From Bufo bufo (taxonomy: Eukaryota > Chordata > Amphibia > Anura > Bufonidae): a DNA stretch of 64,000 bases. Made by a program: the position numbers and the translations under genes. The stretch spans positions 685,157,257 to 685,221,256 of the forward strand of contig NC_053391.1 of NCBI RefSeq assembly GCF_905171765.1, written 5' to 3'. Below, piece after piece: positions 1 to 10,789 of the stretch (position 1 is its first letter; every line of letters begins with the position of its first letter). A model generated the notes under the pieces. That model did no database searches and was not told where the DNA came from. It saw only the letters and a program-made list of their open reading frames with translations.

Positions 1-651
1 GAAGAAGGTGTCTTCCAGAAACTGGCAGTAGGACTGGGAGTTGAGCTTGACTCCATCCTCAACCTGAAAAGGCCCCACAAGCTCATCTTTGATGATACCA
101 GCCCAAACCAGTACTCCACATCCACCTTGCTGGTGTCTGAGTCGGACTGGAGCTCTCTGCCCTTTACCAATCCAGCCACGGGCCCATCCATCTGGCCCAT
201 CAAGACTCACTCTCATTTCATCAGTCCATAAAACCTTAGAAAAATCAGTCTTGAGATATTTCTTGGCCCAGTCTTGACGTTTCAGCTTGTGTGTCTTGTT
301 CAGTGGTGGTCGTCTTTCAGCCTTCCTTACCTTGGCCATGTCTCTGAGTATTGCACACCTTGTGCTTTTGGGCACTCCAGTGATGTTGCAGCTCTGAAAT
401 ATGGCCAAACTGGTGGCAAGTGGCATCTTGGCAGCTGCACGCTTGACTTTTCTCAGTTCATGGGCAGTTATTTTGCGCCTTGGTTTTTCCACACGCTTCT
501 TGCGACCCTGTTGACTATTTTGAATGAAACGCTTGATTGTTCGATGATCACGCTTCAGAAGCTTTGCAATTTTAAGAGTGCTGCATCCCTCTGCAAGATA
601 TCTCACTATTTTTGACTTTTCTGAGCCTGTCAAGTCCTTCTTTTGACCCAT
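1..651 (-). CDS. Tc1-like transposase, 3' end beyond the window
   Basis: Reading leftwards from an ATG at 649-651 there are 217 codons without a stop; the frame runs off the left edge of the window. The protein starts MGQKKDLTGSEKSKIVRYLA and has an N-terminal helix-turn-helix-like region (about residues 10-45), a basic stretch (RKKRVEKPRRK, 50-60) and a second DNA-binding part. The start of the DDE catalytic domain follows, with the first catalytic Asp in LWTDE (Asp144). The second Asp and the Glu lie outside the window, so activity cannot be judged. Family knowledge: Tc1/mariner transposases are about 340 residues and cut and paste at TA. The start follows the inner terminal repeat closely, as in other Tc1-like elements. 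Confidence 0.85.
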   Translation of the reverse strand, partial: MGQKKDLTGSEKSKIVRYLAEGCSTLKIAKLLKRDHRTIKRFIQNSQQGRKKRVEKPRRKITAHELRKVKRAAAKMPLATSLAIFQSCNITGVPKSTRCAILRDMAKVRKAERRPPLNKTHKLKRQDWAKKYLKTDFSKVLWTDEMRVSLDGPDGWARGWIGKGQRAPVRLRHQQGGCGVLVWAGIIKDELVGPFQVEDGVKLNSQSYCQFLEDTFF

Positions 652-869
652 TTTGCCAAAGGAAAGGAAGTTGCCTAATAATTATGCACACCTAATATAG
701 GGTGTTGATGTCATTAGACCACACCCCTTCTCATTACAGAGATGCACATCACCTAATATGCTTAATTGGTAGTAGGCTTTCGAGCCTATACAGCTTGGAG
801 TAAGACAACATGCATAAAGAGGATGATGTGGTCAAAATACTCATTTGCCTAATAATTCTGCACGCAGTG
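1..869 (-). mobile_element. Tc1-like DNA transposon, 5' end with IR/DR-type terminus
   Basis: The element end lies at about 869, next to a TA dinucleotide at 870-871. The outer repeat (about 845-867) and an inner copy (about 672-694) share the core TTGCCTAATAATT in the same orientation, about 170 bp apart. This is the IR/DR arrangement known from Tc1-like transposons with two transposase sites per terminus. The 5' leader between the two repeats has no open frame. The other terminus is outside the window. Confidence 0.8.
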
Positions 870-1010
870 TATGCTGCCACCTAGTGGGCAAAAATAATTT
901 CCCCATGTGGCATTATTCATGCATTATTCTTAGTTTACACAGCAGGAATACAGTCACAATGGAAACAAAAAGAGAGGAACATGCCCAAAAGCTTACAATC
1001 TAAAGCACTA

Positions 1011-3150
1011 GAGTGTATCTAATCCTATTAGGAGTGACACTGGGCTGCTTATCTAACCTTATCAGGTGTGATACTTTTTAGCAAGCTGCACTTGAATATT
1101 ATACTGCTGGCTGAGCCGCTGTATCTAATCCTATCATGTGTGATACTGTCTGCTGAGCTGTGTATCTAATCCTATCATGTGTGATACTGTCTGCTGAGCT
1201 GTGTATCTAATCCTATAATGTGTGATACTGTCTGCTGAGCTGTGTATCTAATCCTATCCTGTGTGATACTGTCTGCTGAGCTGTGTATCTAATCCTATCC
1301 TGTGGGATACTATCTGCTAAGCTGTGTATCTAATCCTATCCTGTGTGATACGGTCTGCTGAGCTGTGTATCTAATCCTATCCTGTCTGATACTGTCTGCT
1401 GAGCTGTGTATCTAATCCTATCCTGTGAGATACTGTCTGCTGAGCTGTGTATCTAATCCTCTCCTGTGTGATACAGCCTGCTGAGCTGTGTATCTAATCC
1501 TATCCTGTGTGATACTGTCTGCTGAGCTGTGTATCTAATCCTATCCTGTGTGATACTGTCTGCTGAGCTGTGTATCTAATCCTATCATGTGTGATACTGT
1601 CTGCTGAGCTGTGTATCTAATCCTATCCTGTGTGATACTGCCTGCTGAGCTGTGTATCTAATCCTATCCTGTGTGATACTGTCTGCTGAGCCGTGTATCT
1701 AATCCTATCCTGTGTGATACTGCCTGCTGAGCTGTGTATCTAATCCTATCCTGTGTAATACTGTCTGCTGAGCTGTGTATCTAATCCTATCCTGTGTGAT
1801 ACTGTCTGCTGAGCTGTGTATCTAATCCTATCCTGTGTGATACTGTCTGCTGAGCTGTGTATCTAATCCTATCATGTGTGATACTGTCTGCTGAGCTGTG
1901 TATCTAATCCTATCATGTGTGATATTATCTGCTGAGCTGTGTATCTAATCCTATCATGTGTGATACTGTCTGCTGAGCTGTGTATCTAATCCTATCCTGT
2001 GTGATACTGTCTGCTGAGCTCTGTATCTAATCCTCTCCTGTGTGATACTGTCTGCTGAGCTGTGTATCTAATCCTATCCTGTGTGATACTGTCTGCTGAG
2101 CTGTGTATCTAATCCTATCATGTGTGATACTGTCTGCTGAGCTGTGTATCTAATCCTATCATGTGTGATATTATCTGCTGAGCTGTGTATCTAATCCTAT
2201 CATGTGTGATACTGTCTGCTGAGCTGTGTATCTAATCCTATCCTGTGTGATACTGTCTGCTGAGCTCTGTATCTAATCCTCTCCTGTGTGATACTGTCTG
2301 CTGAGCTGTGTATCTAATCCTGTCCTGTGTGATACTGTCTGCTGAGCTGTGTATCTAATCCTATCCTGTGTGATACTGTCTGCTGAGCTGTGTATCTAAT
2401 CCTATCCTGTGTGATACTGTCTGCTGAGCTGTGTATCTAATCCTATCATGTGTGATACTGTCTGCTGAGCTGTGTATCTAATCCTATCATGTGTGATATT
2501 ATCTGCTGAGCTGTGTATCTAATCCTATCCTGTGTGATACTGTCTGCTGAGCCGTGTATCTAATCCTATCCTGTGTGATACTGTCTGCTGAGCTGCTGTA
2601 TCTAATCCTATCCTGTGTGATACTGTCTGCTGAGCTGTGTATCTAATCCTATCCTGTGTGATACTGTCTGCTGAGCTCTGTATCTAATCCTCTCCTGTGT
2701 GATACTGTCTGCTGAGCCGTGTATCTAATCCTATCCTGTGTGATACTGTCTGCTGAGCTGTGTATCTAATCCTATCCTGTGTGATACTGTCTGCTGAGCT
2801 GTGTATCTAATCCTATCCTGTGTGATACTGTCTGCTGAGCTGTGTATCTAATCCTGTGTGGTACTGTCTGCTGAGCTGTGTATCTAATCCTATCCTGTGT
2901 GATACTGTCTGCTGAGCTGTGTATCTAATCCTATCCTGTGTGATACTGTCTGCTGAGCTGTGTATCTAATCCTATCCTGTGTGATACTGTCTGCTGAGCT
3001 GTGTATCTAATCCTGTGTGATACTGTCTGCTGAGCTGTGTATCTAATCCTATCCTGTGTGATACTGTCTGCTGAGCTGTGTATCTAATCCTATCCTGTGT
3101 GATACTGTCTGCTGAGCTGTGTATCTAATCCTGTGTGATACTGTCTGCTG
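1011..3150. repeat. 41-bp minisatellite, array 1 (about 50 units)
   Basis: Tandem repeat of a 41-bp unit starting GTGTATCTAATCCTATCCTG. Successive starts at 1160 and 1201 give the period. Units from about 1100 are well conserved; the first 100 bp are degenerate. Common variants are C to A in the CCTG step (ATCATG), CTCTCC for CTATCC, and TTATCT for CTGTCT. Near 2850-3150 there are shorter units lacking five bases. The array stops abruptly at the PLE1 insertion and resumes after it at 14337. No reading frame is maintained, and the unit length is not a multiple of three. Confidence 0.97.
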
Positions 3151-3540
3151 ATACAAACATTATACTTTGGAGGTGGTCAGGCTTTATATAATAATGTGTG
3201 AGGTTCCCAGGTCTCTAGGACCTTACCGTGGCTTCTATGAACCTCTCTGACTATTCTTTTATAAAACATAAACTTTTATTAAATTCTCTTTAAAATTCCT
3301 TGGAACTCTTAACATAAAGCGATTACAATTCCTCAGAGTTGGAGAGGTTGGGGTGTATTTTGTCATTTTAGTTGTATCAGTTTATCGGATACACTAGTTC
3401 CGGTGCCTGATGTTTCCTCAGCTCATCCCCCTTAACCCCTCAGTTTTGTTCTATCTATACATCAGCTGTATATTTAGCCGTGTAATGTCTTCCCTTCTAG
3501 GATCCCGGCCTCTCCAAATCCGAACTAAAAACTAAGCCTG

Positions 3541-3584
3541 CATCCCTACATGTTTCGCCGTGGAATCGGCGTCTCCAGGGGATG
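3541..3584 (-). ncRNA. Hammerhead-like motif, PLE1 antisense arm
   Basis: On the minus strand this reads stem I (CATCCC), CTGGAGA, stem II (GCCG/CGGC with loop ATTCCA), GAAA, palindromic stem III (ACATGT), A, and the stem I partner (GGGATG). It is identical in core and stems to the sense copy at 13950-13993. The core differs from the hammerhead consensus CUGANGA by G in place of the sixth-position A, so activity is doubtful. Confidence 0.65.
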
Positions 3585-4865
3585 GCGTGCAGGTGGCGGC
3601 ATGTGGGGACGGTCCCTGGGCTTTAAGCCTTCGGTTTCTGTAGGCGGGGTAATACCATCCAATCAGCATATTAGTGCTTGTGAGTGACACTTCTCTCGGC
3701 CAATCTGTACGGGATGCCGGCGCCCTCTAGTGACGTCACCTGTCCGCTACTGATGACGTTCCGTCGCTCTCATGTGACGTCCCTCTCCTGCATCTCGGGC
3801 TTCCTGTGATAGCATCCGGCTCCTAGTGATGGCGTCATCACATTTCCGTATTGCGCCTGCGCCGGGACTTAGAAAATTTTGGTGCTTGTCCGAATATAAC
3901 ACCTATGCCGGTGAATGCTCTGATTTTGATTTCATTGCGCTTGCGTCCCCACTTAGAAAAATTTGTGTCTTATCCGCTGGTGCTTGTTCTATATCCAACC
4001 GAGAAGGTATATTTACTTTATTTAAGGGCTCATGTTCTTCGATCCTCCAGGATCGACGAGCCCGTCCTCCAGTGCTTATTCTATATCTATCCGGAAACAA
4101 TATTTGTGTTTTATTTTTTGTTTTTATTATTTATTAGTTTATATTTTTAATTTTTTTTATATTTTTTATTTATTATTAATTTATTAATTTATTATATTTT
4201 ATTACTATTTATTAATTATTTATTATTTTATTTCGGGCTCATATTCTTTGATCCTCTGATGTCATGCTCCCTTTTCCTCCCGGCAGCACCTTTTATGGGG
4301 TCCCTATCCAGCCCGGAGCATCCTCACCAGGACACACAGGGGCATTATCAAACTCGGATGTTGTCATTCTTCTTTTTGATTTTAGTTTTGTTTTTATTTT
4401 TATTCTTATTATGCCATCTTGAGTTCTATACATTGGTCTTGGTGTCACTTGTCTCTTGTTACCAATTTCTTTTTCTTTATCTTTTTTGTGCATTGTTGAA
4501 TGGTTCCCTTCTCCTACCTGAAGGTTGTCTTTCCTGCACTTAGTGTGGGGTGCCCTATTTGTTTTCTCTCTATTTTCTTTCACTTTTAATTTTCAAGCTT
4601 TTCTTGATCTTACTATTTTTCATATGTTTTTCTTACTACTTTCTTTATTGTTTCTTTATTTCTTTGCAGGTAATTCTCCTGCCAGTACACTCTCTCCTGG
4701 ACAACTGCTTAAATTACATATTATCTCTTTGTATCTTTCTTTTTCTCTTTTATTCTTTTTTACTGTTTTCGGGAGTCCCCTTAAATCTCTTCTAGAGTTC
4801 CTCTTTCCTTTATTTCATGGTTCTCCATTTTGTTTCTCCATTTGTATAATGCCGTTATCGCCAGG

Positions 4866-5095
4866 TTATAAGAAAGGAGCAAAAGTAAAGCCTTCATTTA
4901 GACTATTGGGTGCTAATGAGTGGAGACGGTCTATCCACCTCGTCTCCTCTTTTTGTAATTTCTTGTCTATACTGCCTTGTCTAGGGCTTGCCTGTATTTT
5001 TTGTAACCCCCAGATCTTCAGGCCTGTGGTTTGGCCATTATGAAACCTCTGCAAGTGTCTAGATAGAGGTGTTTCCTTATTTGTGTTCAAGACAC
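4866..5095 (-). pseudogene. PLE1 nuclease C-terminus, antisense fragment
   Basis: The minus-strand frame from about 5090 to the stop near 4866 encodes a typical end of a Penelope-like protein: HLQRFHNGQTTGLKIWG, then KLQKEETRWIDRLHSLAPNS, LNEGFTFAPFL and a stop. Family knowledge: this segment follows the GIY-YIG motif in Penelope-like proteins. It preserves about 50 residues that are missing from the sense copy of the same element, where the GIY-YIG start is joined straight to SLAPNGLNEG. It has no start of its own and is a remnant. Confidence 0.75.
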
Positions 5096-7791
5096 TAAAA
5101 GTCTGTCAGAGGTGAACATTGCATTCTCCAGTGACAACCTCCCTCTAAAGAGCTTGGATATCTCTCAGGCATTCAAGGAAATAAATAAGACCTATAAAAG
5201 ATATGTTAGATCCCTATGGGAGATCACCAGTCTAGAGACGTATCTCCAGCAGAAAATTGTATATAGAGGGATGCGCATCAGGAAGATACAGAGTTTATCA
5301 AGGGGTGGGAGGACTTGATAACAGAGAATTCGTTACGCATGCAAGCATACCTATGCGAATATGAGAAAAAGCTACTTACCAAGCTAGCTTCACAACTTGA
5401 AAAAGAGATAGCTGACATTCAGATATTCTGAAATCAAAAATATAGAGAACTTACAAACAGAGATCAAGGAAAGGAAACATAAAAAATACCTGAGGGACAA
5501 GAGAGATTTTAACACTGGCCATATCTATAATAATTAGAACACCAGTACACCCTTCTCTTATAGAAGTACTGACCAAAGAGATTACACAGATATCTCAGAA
5601 ACCGATAATTCGGAATCTGAGGGAGGTGGGAAATACCCCAGAACAGGAGTAAAAAAGAAGAACAAGTACTATAGAGGGGCGTACCAACAGAGAAATTACC
5701 CGCCAAGTCAAGCGGGGAACAAAGGACTAAATCAAAGTCGGCAATGGCAGGGTCACCCACAGGCAAACCAAATGCTCAATATACAAGGAATAAATGCACA
5801 GTCCATTTTACCCTCTACATCTACGATATCTGTGCCATCCTTGGCACATGGAATACAAGGAGCCACTCCACAGAATGTGACACAGGGGATTCCCACAATA
5901 ACCCCTTCTTTTTTAGTGCCAGGCGTTCAATTGAGAGACAGGGACAAATGGGGATACAACCAACAACAGAGAATATAGATGGGATTACCAGTATGCAGAT
6001 CATCAATTTAGCTGGAATAGACCTAGAACCAAAGCATGTATGCCTTTTAAACAAAGGTCTCTCATTTACACCTACACCAGGCTTCGACTGTTTTACTTGG
6101 GTCAAAGATGTCAACTTATTTGCCAGAAAATTGGCGTTACACAAAGAATTTAAAGAGAAAGGAAAATATGACCCAGATAAAAGAGAAGCTCTTGTGGTAT
6201 TGGAAGAATTGTCCAGAGAAAGTAGGGAAGAGAGTCAAACACCTCAAGCACCATTCACAGATCTACACCCAAAATCTAAGTATACACCTCCCTTCTCAGG
6301 GTATGCCAACGTAGAAACTTTTGTGAACCTAGTAACTAAAGATCTTGAAACAATAAAAACTAAAAAGAGTGAAGTGGGCAATAATTTAAGCCCACAGGAG
6401 AAGGTAGCCCTGGATGACCTTATGAAAAGGGAGGATGTGGTGGTGAAACCCTCTGATAAAGGGGGGAATATCGTTTTATTAAAGCAAGAATACTATACTG
6501 ATATGGTGAAGAGACTCCTGAAGGACGATAAAACATATAAAAAACCAACCCCACGGACAAGTTCAAAAAAGAGCTTGAGATTCTTCTAAAAAAGGCAAAA
6601 GATGAGAACCTGATCTCTAAAGAGGAATATAAAATCCTGTTCAATCCCTGCCCTACATTAGCAACCTTTTATGCCCTGCCCAAGGTGCACAAAAAACGAG
6701 ACCCCATACCTGGTAGGCCAATTGTTTCCGGAAATGATAACCTATGTGAAGGCATCAGTACGTACGTGGATGTGGTGATTAGACCCTTTGTTGCAACTCT
6801 ACCATCCTACATAAAAGACACATTGGACATGGTGAGGAAACTTAAGGATATCGAAGTAGGCCCAAACACCCTCATAGCGAGCCTTGATGTTAAGGCGTTA
6901 TACACCAGTATAGAACACGAAGCAGTCAAACAATATTTATACACAAAGGGGACACAGTTTCATAATCACAACGATCTCGTAATACAATTGTTACGATTTC
7001 TTCTTACTCACAATTATTTTATTTTTGATGGCACTTATTATTTACAGACACATGGGACTGCAATGGGCACGGTTTGGGCACCAAGTTTTGCAAATTTGTT
7101 TTTAGGGTGGTGGGAGGATCAACACGTTTTCACAGAGGCCAATACCCAATACACGGATTTAATATTATTTTGGGGTAGGTTTATAGATGATATCCTCATT
7201 TTCTGGGATGGGACACGAACCGAATTCATCCAGTTCACTGAGAGACTAAATACCAACAGTTTGGGTCTTAAATTCACCACTGAGATTCAAGAACATAGTA
7301 TCAGCTTCTTAGATCTAAAAATTATAATGGATGGCAGTGGTAGGATTAAAACGGAGATATATAGAAAGCCCACATCCACCAACAGTTTCCTACATTGAGA
7401 GAGTTTCCACCCACAACCCCTTAAGAAAGGGATCCCCATAGGTCAGTATTTGAGGGCGAGACGTAATTGTACTGATGCTGAAGCCTTCAACAGAGAAAGT
7501 GAAATACTGTATTCCAGGTTCCGGATGAGGGGATACCCAAAGAAAGTACTGCACCGGGCATATAATAGGGCTCAAAATATGGACAGGGATGATCTTCTAG
7601 CAGAAAAACGAAGAGATGGAGAGAAAATGATCAGGTGCATAGGAACCTTTGATGTCCAAAATAAACAAGTGTATAACATCTTGAAGAAACACTGGCACGT
7701 TTTAAAAGCGGATAAGGACCTGGTCCAGATCCTTCCAAAAAGCCCCAGTATCACATATATGCGAGGAACGAACCTGAAGGAAATGATGGTA
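5096..7791 (+). pseudogene. PLE1 N-terminal region and reverse transcriptase, broken
   Basis: Sense body of a Penelope-like protein. From 5112 a frame with TSLETYLQQKIVYRGMRIRK matches the N-terminal helical part. The frame shifts near 5290, has stops near 5410 and 5535, and shifts again near 5970 into FTPTPGFDCFTWVKD and VVVKPSDKGGNIVLL. Another one-base shift at about 6553 leads to the RT core: LATFYALPKVHKKRD, RPIVSGN, motif A SLDVKALYTSI, GTAMGTVWAPSFANLFLG, and the catalytic FIDDILIFWDG. A nonsense TGA at 7396-7398 is followed in the same frame by GIPIGQYLRARRN and the thumb. Coding stops at 7791 in KEMM, where the DIRS element is inserted, and resumes at 12658. It cannot make a full protein. 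Confidence 0.92.
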
Positions 7792-7963
7792 ATCGTTAAT
7801 TTCTAACGATAATTTGTTTTCCCTTAGTCCTAACAGCAGCACAGATGGGGTTAACTGCCCCTGTGGACTGGTAGGACCGGCGGAATTTTTAATGAGCCCA
7901 AGAACCAATAAGAGATCTTCAGCTCCCTGAAAGGGAGGAGATCGCCCCCCAGCCCACCGTGTC
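7792..7963. repeat. DIRS inverted terminal repeat (3' side)
   Basis: From about 7829 to 7963 this is nearly the exact reverse complement of 12514-12650 (shared landmarks GGGGTTAACTGCCCCTGTGG and GAGATCGCCCCCCAG). The outermost 35-40 bp (GTTAATTTCTAACGATAATT onwards) are specific to this end and are matched in antisense in the internal complementary region. Confidence 0.9.
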
Positions 7964-7999
7964 TTTAACAAGCATAATGTACCTAGGGTGGGATATTTG

Positions 8000-8083
8000 T
8001 GTGCTGCTGTTAGGACTAAGGGAAAACAAATTATCGTTAGAAATTAACAATTCCCTTATGTCCTACCAGCAGCACAGATGGGG
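8000..8083. other. DIRS internal complementary region
   Basis: 8000-8048 is the reverse complement of the unique outer tip of the 3' terminal repeat (7795-7840). 8049-8083 is the reverse complement of the outer tip of the 5' terminal repeat (about 12624-12658). The two element tips are therefore represented side by side, which in the accepted DIRS model templates joining of the ends during circle formation. It lies just inside the 3' terminal repeat, as expected. Confidence 0.88.
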
Positions 8084-8102
8084 AGATAGCAAGAAGAATC
8101 CC

Positions 8103-9150
8103 CTAGGGAGGGTCCTCATGCCTGGCAGAAGTAAGAACTGTCTGCCCAAAAGCCGAAAACTCTGCCACTCTAGCATCTATCCTATAATGGGAGATGAAGG
8201 TTGACTCAGAGCTCCAGGAAGCCGCCTTACAGATCAACTCTAAGGGGAGAAGTCTTCTCTCCGCAACGGAGGTGGAGACAGCCCTAGTAGAATGGGCCCT
8301 CACAAACTCCGGAGGATCTAGAGATTGGGAGACGAAAGCCTCCCTAATGGCTTCCTTGATCCAGCGACTAATGGTAGCTTTAGACGCTTTACGGCCTTTA
8401 GACTTACCGGCAAACAGGATTAGAAGATTCTCATCTATCCTGAACTCTCTGGATCTATCCACATAGACCTGGAGGCACCTCGAAATATCCAGCGGGTGTC
8501 TGGCTGGAGTATCAGAGGAGGAGGCTGAAAACAAAACTGGTAAAGAGATTACCTGGTTAATAATTTGGAAGGTTGGAACCTTAGGCCTGAAGTAGGGTAA
8601 AAACTTCAGGAGTACTCTGTCCTGCAAGAAGATGATGTAAGGGTGAATTGCAGAAAAAGCCTGTAGTTCAGAGATCCTTTTGGCTGACGCTACAGCCAAA
8701 AGAAAAACCACCTTTAAGGTCAAAAATCTTAAATCCACCTCCTCCAATGGCTCAAAGGGGGGAGATGCTAACCCCCTGAGCACTACTGAAAGATCCCACT
8801 GGGGGATAGGTTTCAGTATAGTAGGCTTTAGTCTTTCAGCTCCTTCAGGAAGCGTTTGATGAGTGGGTCCCGAGAATGTGGCCTGTTAAGGCAGGCTGAG
8901 ATGGCACATATCTGTACTCTCAAGGTAGCTGGAGAAAGACCTTTATCTAATCCATCTTGAAGGAATTGCAGTATCGCAGGAAGGGGCGGATCTGCAGACG
9001 CCACCTGTTTGGAATCACACCATGACACGAAGATTCTCATGATTCTGGAGTAGGCCTTCTTCGTAGACTCTGCTCTGGAATGAGACAAAGTTCTCAGGAC
9101 CGACTCGGAGAGCCCCTCTATGTTGGGAAGGGACTGATCAACCTCCAGGC
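8103..9150 (-). pseudogene. DIRS tyrosine recombinase, one frameshift
   Basis: The N-terminal core-binding part lies at about 9150-8828 (ESTKKAYSRIMRIFVSWCDS). A one-base shift near 8835 moves to the catalytic domain (8783-8103). Catalytic residues are all present: the first Arg in AKRISEL, HxxR in RAHSTRAVS, and the nucleophile Tyr in STFISHY. The frame continues through WIKEAIREAF, typical of DIRS recombinases. It overlaps the end of the RT/RNase H frame by about 30 bp, as is usual in DIRS elements. The frameshift, if not a sequencing error, destroys the protein. Confidence 0.88.
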
Positions 9151-10717
9151 TGTCAGGTTGAATCTGTGCAGATCTGGGCAGAGGTGAGTGTCCCACGACA
9201 CCAGGGTCTGCTCCGGGGGGAGTCTCCAATATTGTCCCCGACTCATCTGAATGAGCTGGGTAAACCAGGATCTCCTGGGCCAGAACGGTATGATGGCTAT
9301 TACCGAGGCCTGATCCTGACGGATTTTCGTCAATACCCTCGGTACCATGGAAAACGGAGGGAAGATGTAAGCCAGCCTGAACCTCCACGGTATCGACAGA
9401 GCATCTATCGCCAGGGGGTTGTCTTCTGCAGTCATATTGTCTGACTGGACTTTCACTGCTTTGCCCCGGATCTGAGGGGCGAAGTGAAGGAGGGCTAGCC
9501 GGATAGCTCGCATCTCGCGAAGATTGGAAGAGAGACGCCACTCCAGAGGAGACCAAGATCCCTGTACTGGGGATCCGTCCAGGTGAGCGCCCCAGCCTAC
9601 AAGGGACGCGTCTGTAGTCAATATGAGCCAAACTGGTTGGGTCATAGACTTCCCTGCTGGCAGCTGGAACCACCATCTTAGGGAATTCCGGGTTTGACCG
9701 GACAGGGAGCACAGGGAATCTAGCCCCGCAGGGCTGCCGTTCCATAAGTGTAAGACCTCCGACTGAAGGGGACGGAGGTGCCATAGCGCCCAAGGGACTG
9801 CGTCCGCAGCCGCTGACATGAGCCCCAGCATCTTCATGAGAGTCCGGATGGAGACTCGACGAGGGACATAAAGGACCCTTGCCAGGTCCTGAATCCGCGC
9901 TCTCCTTTCTAGAGTCAACTGGAGGGACATCTCCACAGAGTCGACCACGAATCCTAAATAATGGATTGAAGTCGATGGGCTCACATTCGACTTCTGCCAG
10001 TTGATAATCCAGCCCAGGCGGAGGAGAAAGGAGATTGCGATCTGAAGATGGTGGGTAAGGATCGGAACTGAAGAGGCTATGAAAAGCCAATCATCCAGAT
10101 AAGGAATAATAGTCAGTCCTTGAAGTCTCAAAGCTGCCACCACCGACACCACCACCTTGGTGAAGATAAAAGGGGCAGAAGAGATTCCGAAGGGAAGAGC
10201 GGCGAACTGAAAGTGCCTGCGAACCCCTGAAATCTGGACCGCGATCCTGAGGAACTTCCGGGAGGCGGAATGGATCGGGATGTGGAGGTAAGCATCCCTG
10301 AGGTCCAGAGTAGCCATGACGTCCCCGGGGTTGAGGATGTGGCTGACTGACCTTATGGTTTCCATCCGAAACCTGGTTTTCCTTACAAATCGATTGAGGA
10401 ATCTCAAGTCGATGATCATCTGGAGATCTCCCGTCTTCTTGGGAACCAGGAATACTGGAGAATAAATCCCTAGGCCTCTCTCCCCTGCCGGCACCTCCTC
10501 CAGAGCTCCCTTGGAGATATAGTCCTGAATGTAGGACTCTAGGATCTTTTGTTTGGCAGACCCGAAGTTTCGCGTGGCGATGAATCTCTCTGGGAGGGGG
10601 GGGGGGGGGGGGGGAGATGAGATCTACCCGGTAACCGGCAGAAACTATACCCTGAACCCAGGGGTCTGCAATCTGCTGGGCCCAAATGTGTTTGAAGTGG
10701 GAGAGACGGCCCCCCAC
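9118..10717 (-). pseudogene. DIRS reverse transcriptase-RNase H, frameshifted and internally deleted
   Basis: The main frame 10494-9118 begins GLGIYSPVFLVPKKTGDLQM. It carries LDLRDAYLHIPI (motif A), FQFAALPFGISSAPFIFTK and the catalytic PYLDDWL (YxDD box), then the RNase H start (LTTDASLVGWGAHLDG, VQSDNMTA). After that it jumps directly to DNPLAIDALSIPWRF and FPPFSMVPRVL, which in DIRS elements lie after the RNase H end. A stretch of RNase H (the last acidic residues) therefore appears deleted. The upstream part (10717-10494) is in another frame, shifted by a run of 19 G at 10596-10614. Confidence 0.88.
10596..10614. repeat. G19 homopolymer inside the DIRS RT
   Basis: An uninterrupted run of 19 G on the plus strand (poly-C in the coding sense, encoding Pro) at the N-terminal side of the RT. 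Runs of this length are unstable in copying and in sequencing, and the coding frame changes across it. Confidence 0.95.
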
Positions 10718-10789
10718 GGGAATCTGGGGGAGGGGTACGAGAAAATCTAGAGGAGATACGGCAGGGGCAGCAGGGTTTAACCAAGAGCC

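Larger units (their letters stand above)
3151..5095 (-). repeat. PLE1 upstream arm: antisense copy of the element 3' end
   Basis: This segment is an inverted copy of 12913-14336, from the tip (3198 pairs with 14336) to about 4918 (pairs with 12913). It differs by insertions present only here, for example about 3690-3846 and 4000-4070. It extends further than its partner at both ends: 47 bp at the outer tip (3151-3197), and about 175 bp inward, coding the end of the nuclease in antisense. The T-rich stretch 4100-4250 and the long plus-strand frames across it are not genes. Confidence 0.88.

Noticed and set aside
4259..5043. Long hydrophobic, Phe-rich plus-strand frames suggesting membrane proteins
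   Set aside because: They translate the T-rich antisense arm of PLE1; the mirrored frames at 12869-13850 come from the inverted copy.
8828..10090. 420-codon frame taken as one gene
   Set aside because: Only its last 107 or so codons (from about 9150) are the recombinase N-terminus. The rest overlaps the RT/RNase H in another frame and shows no domain.
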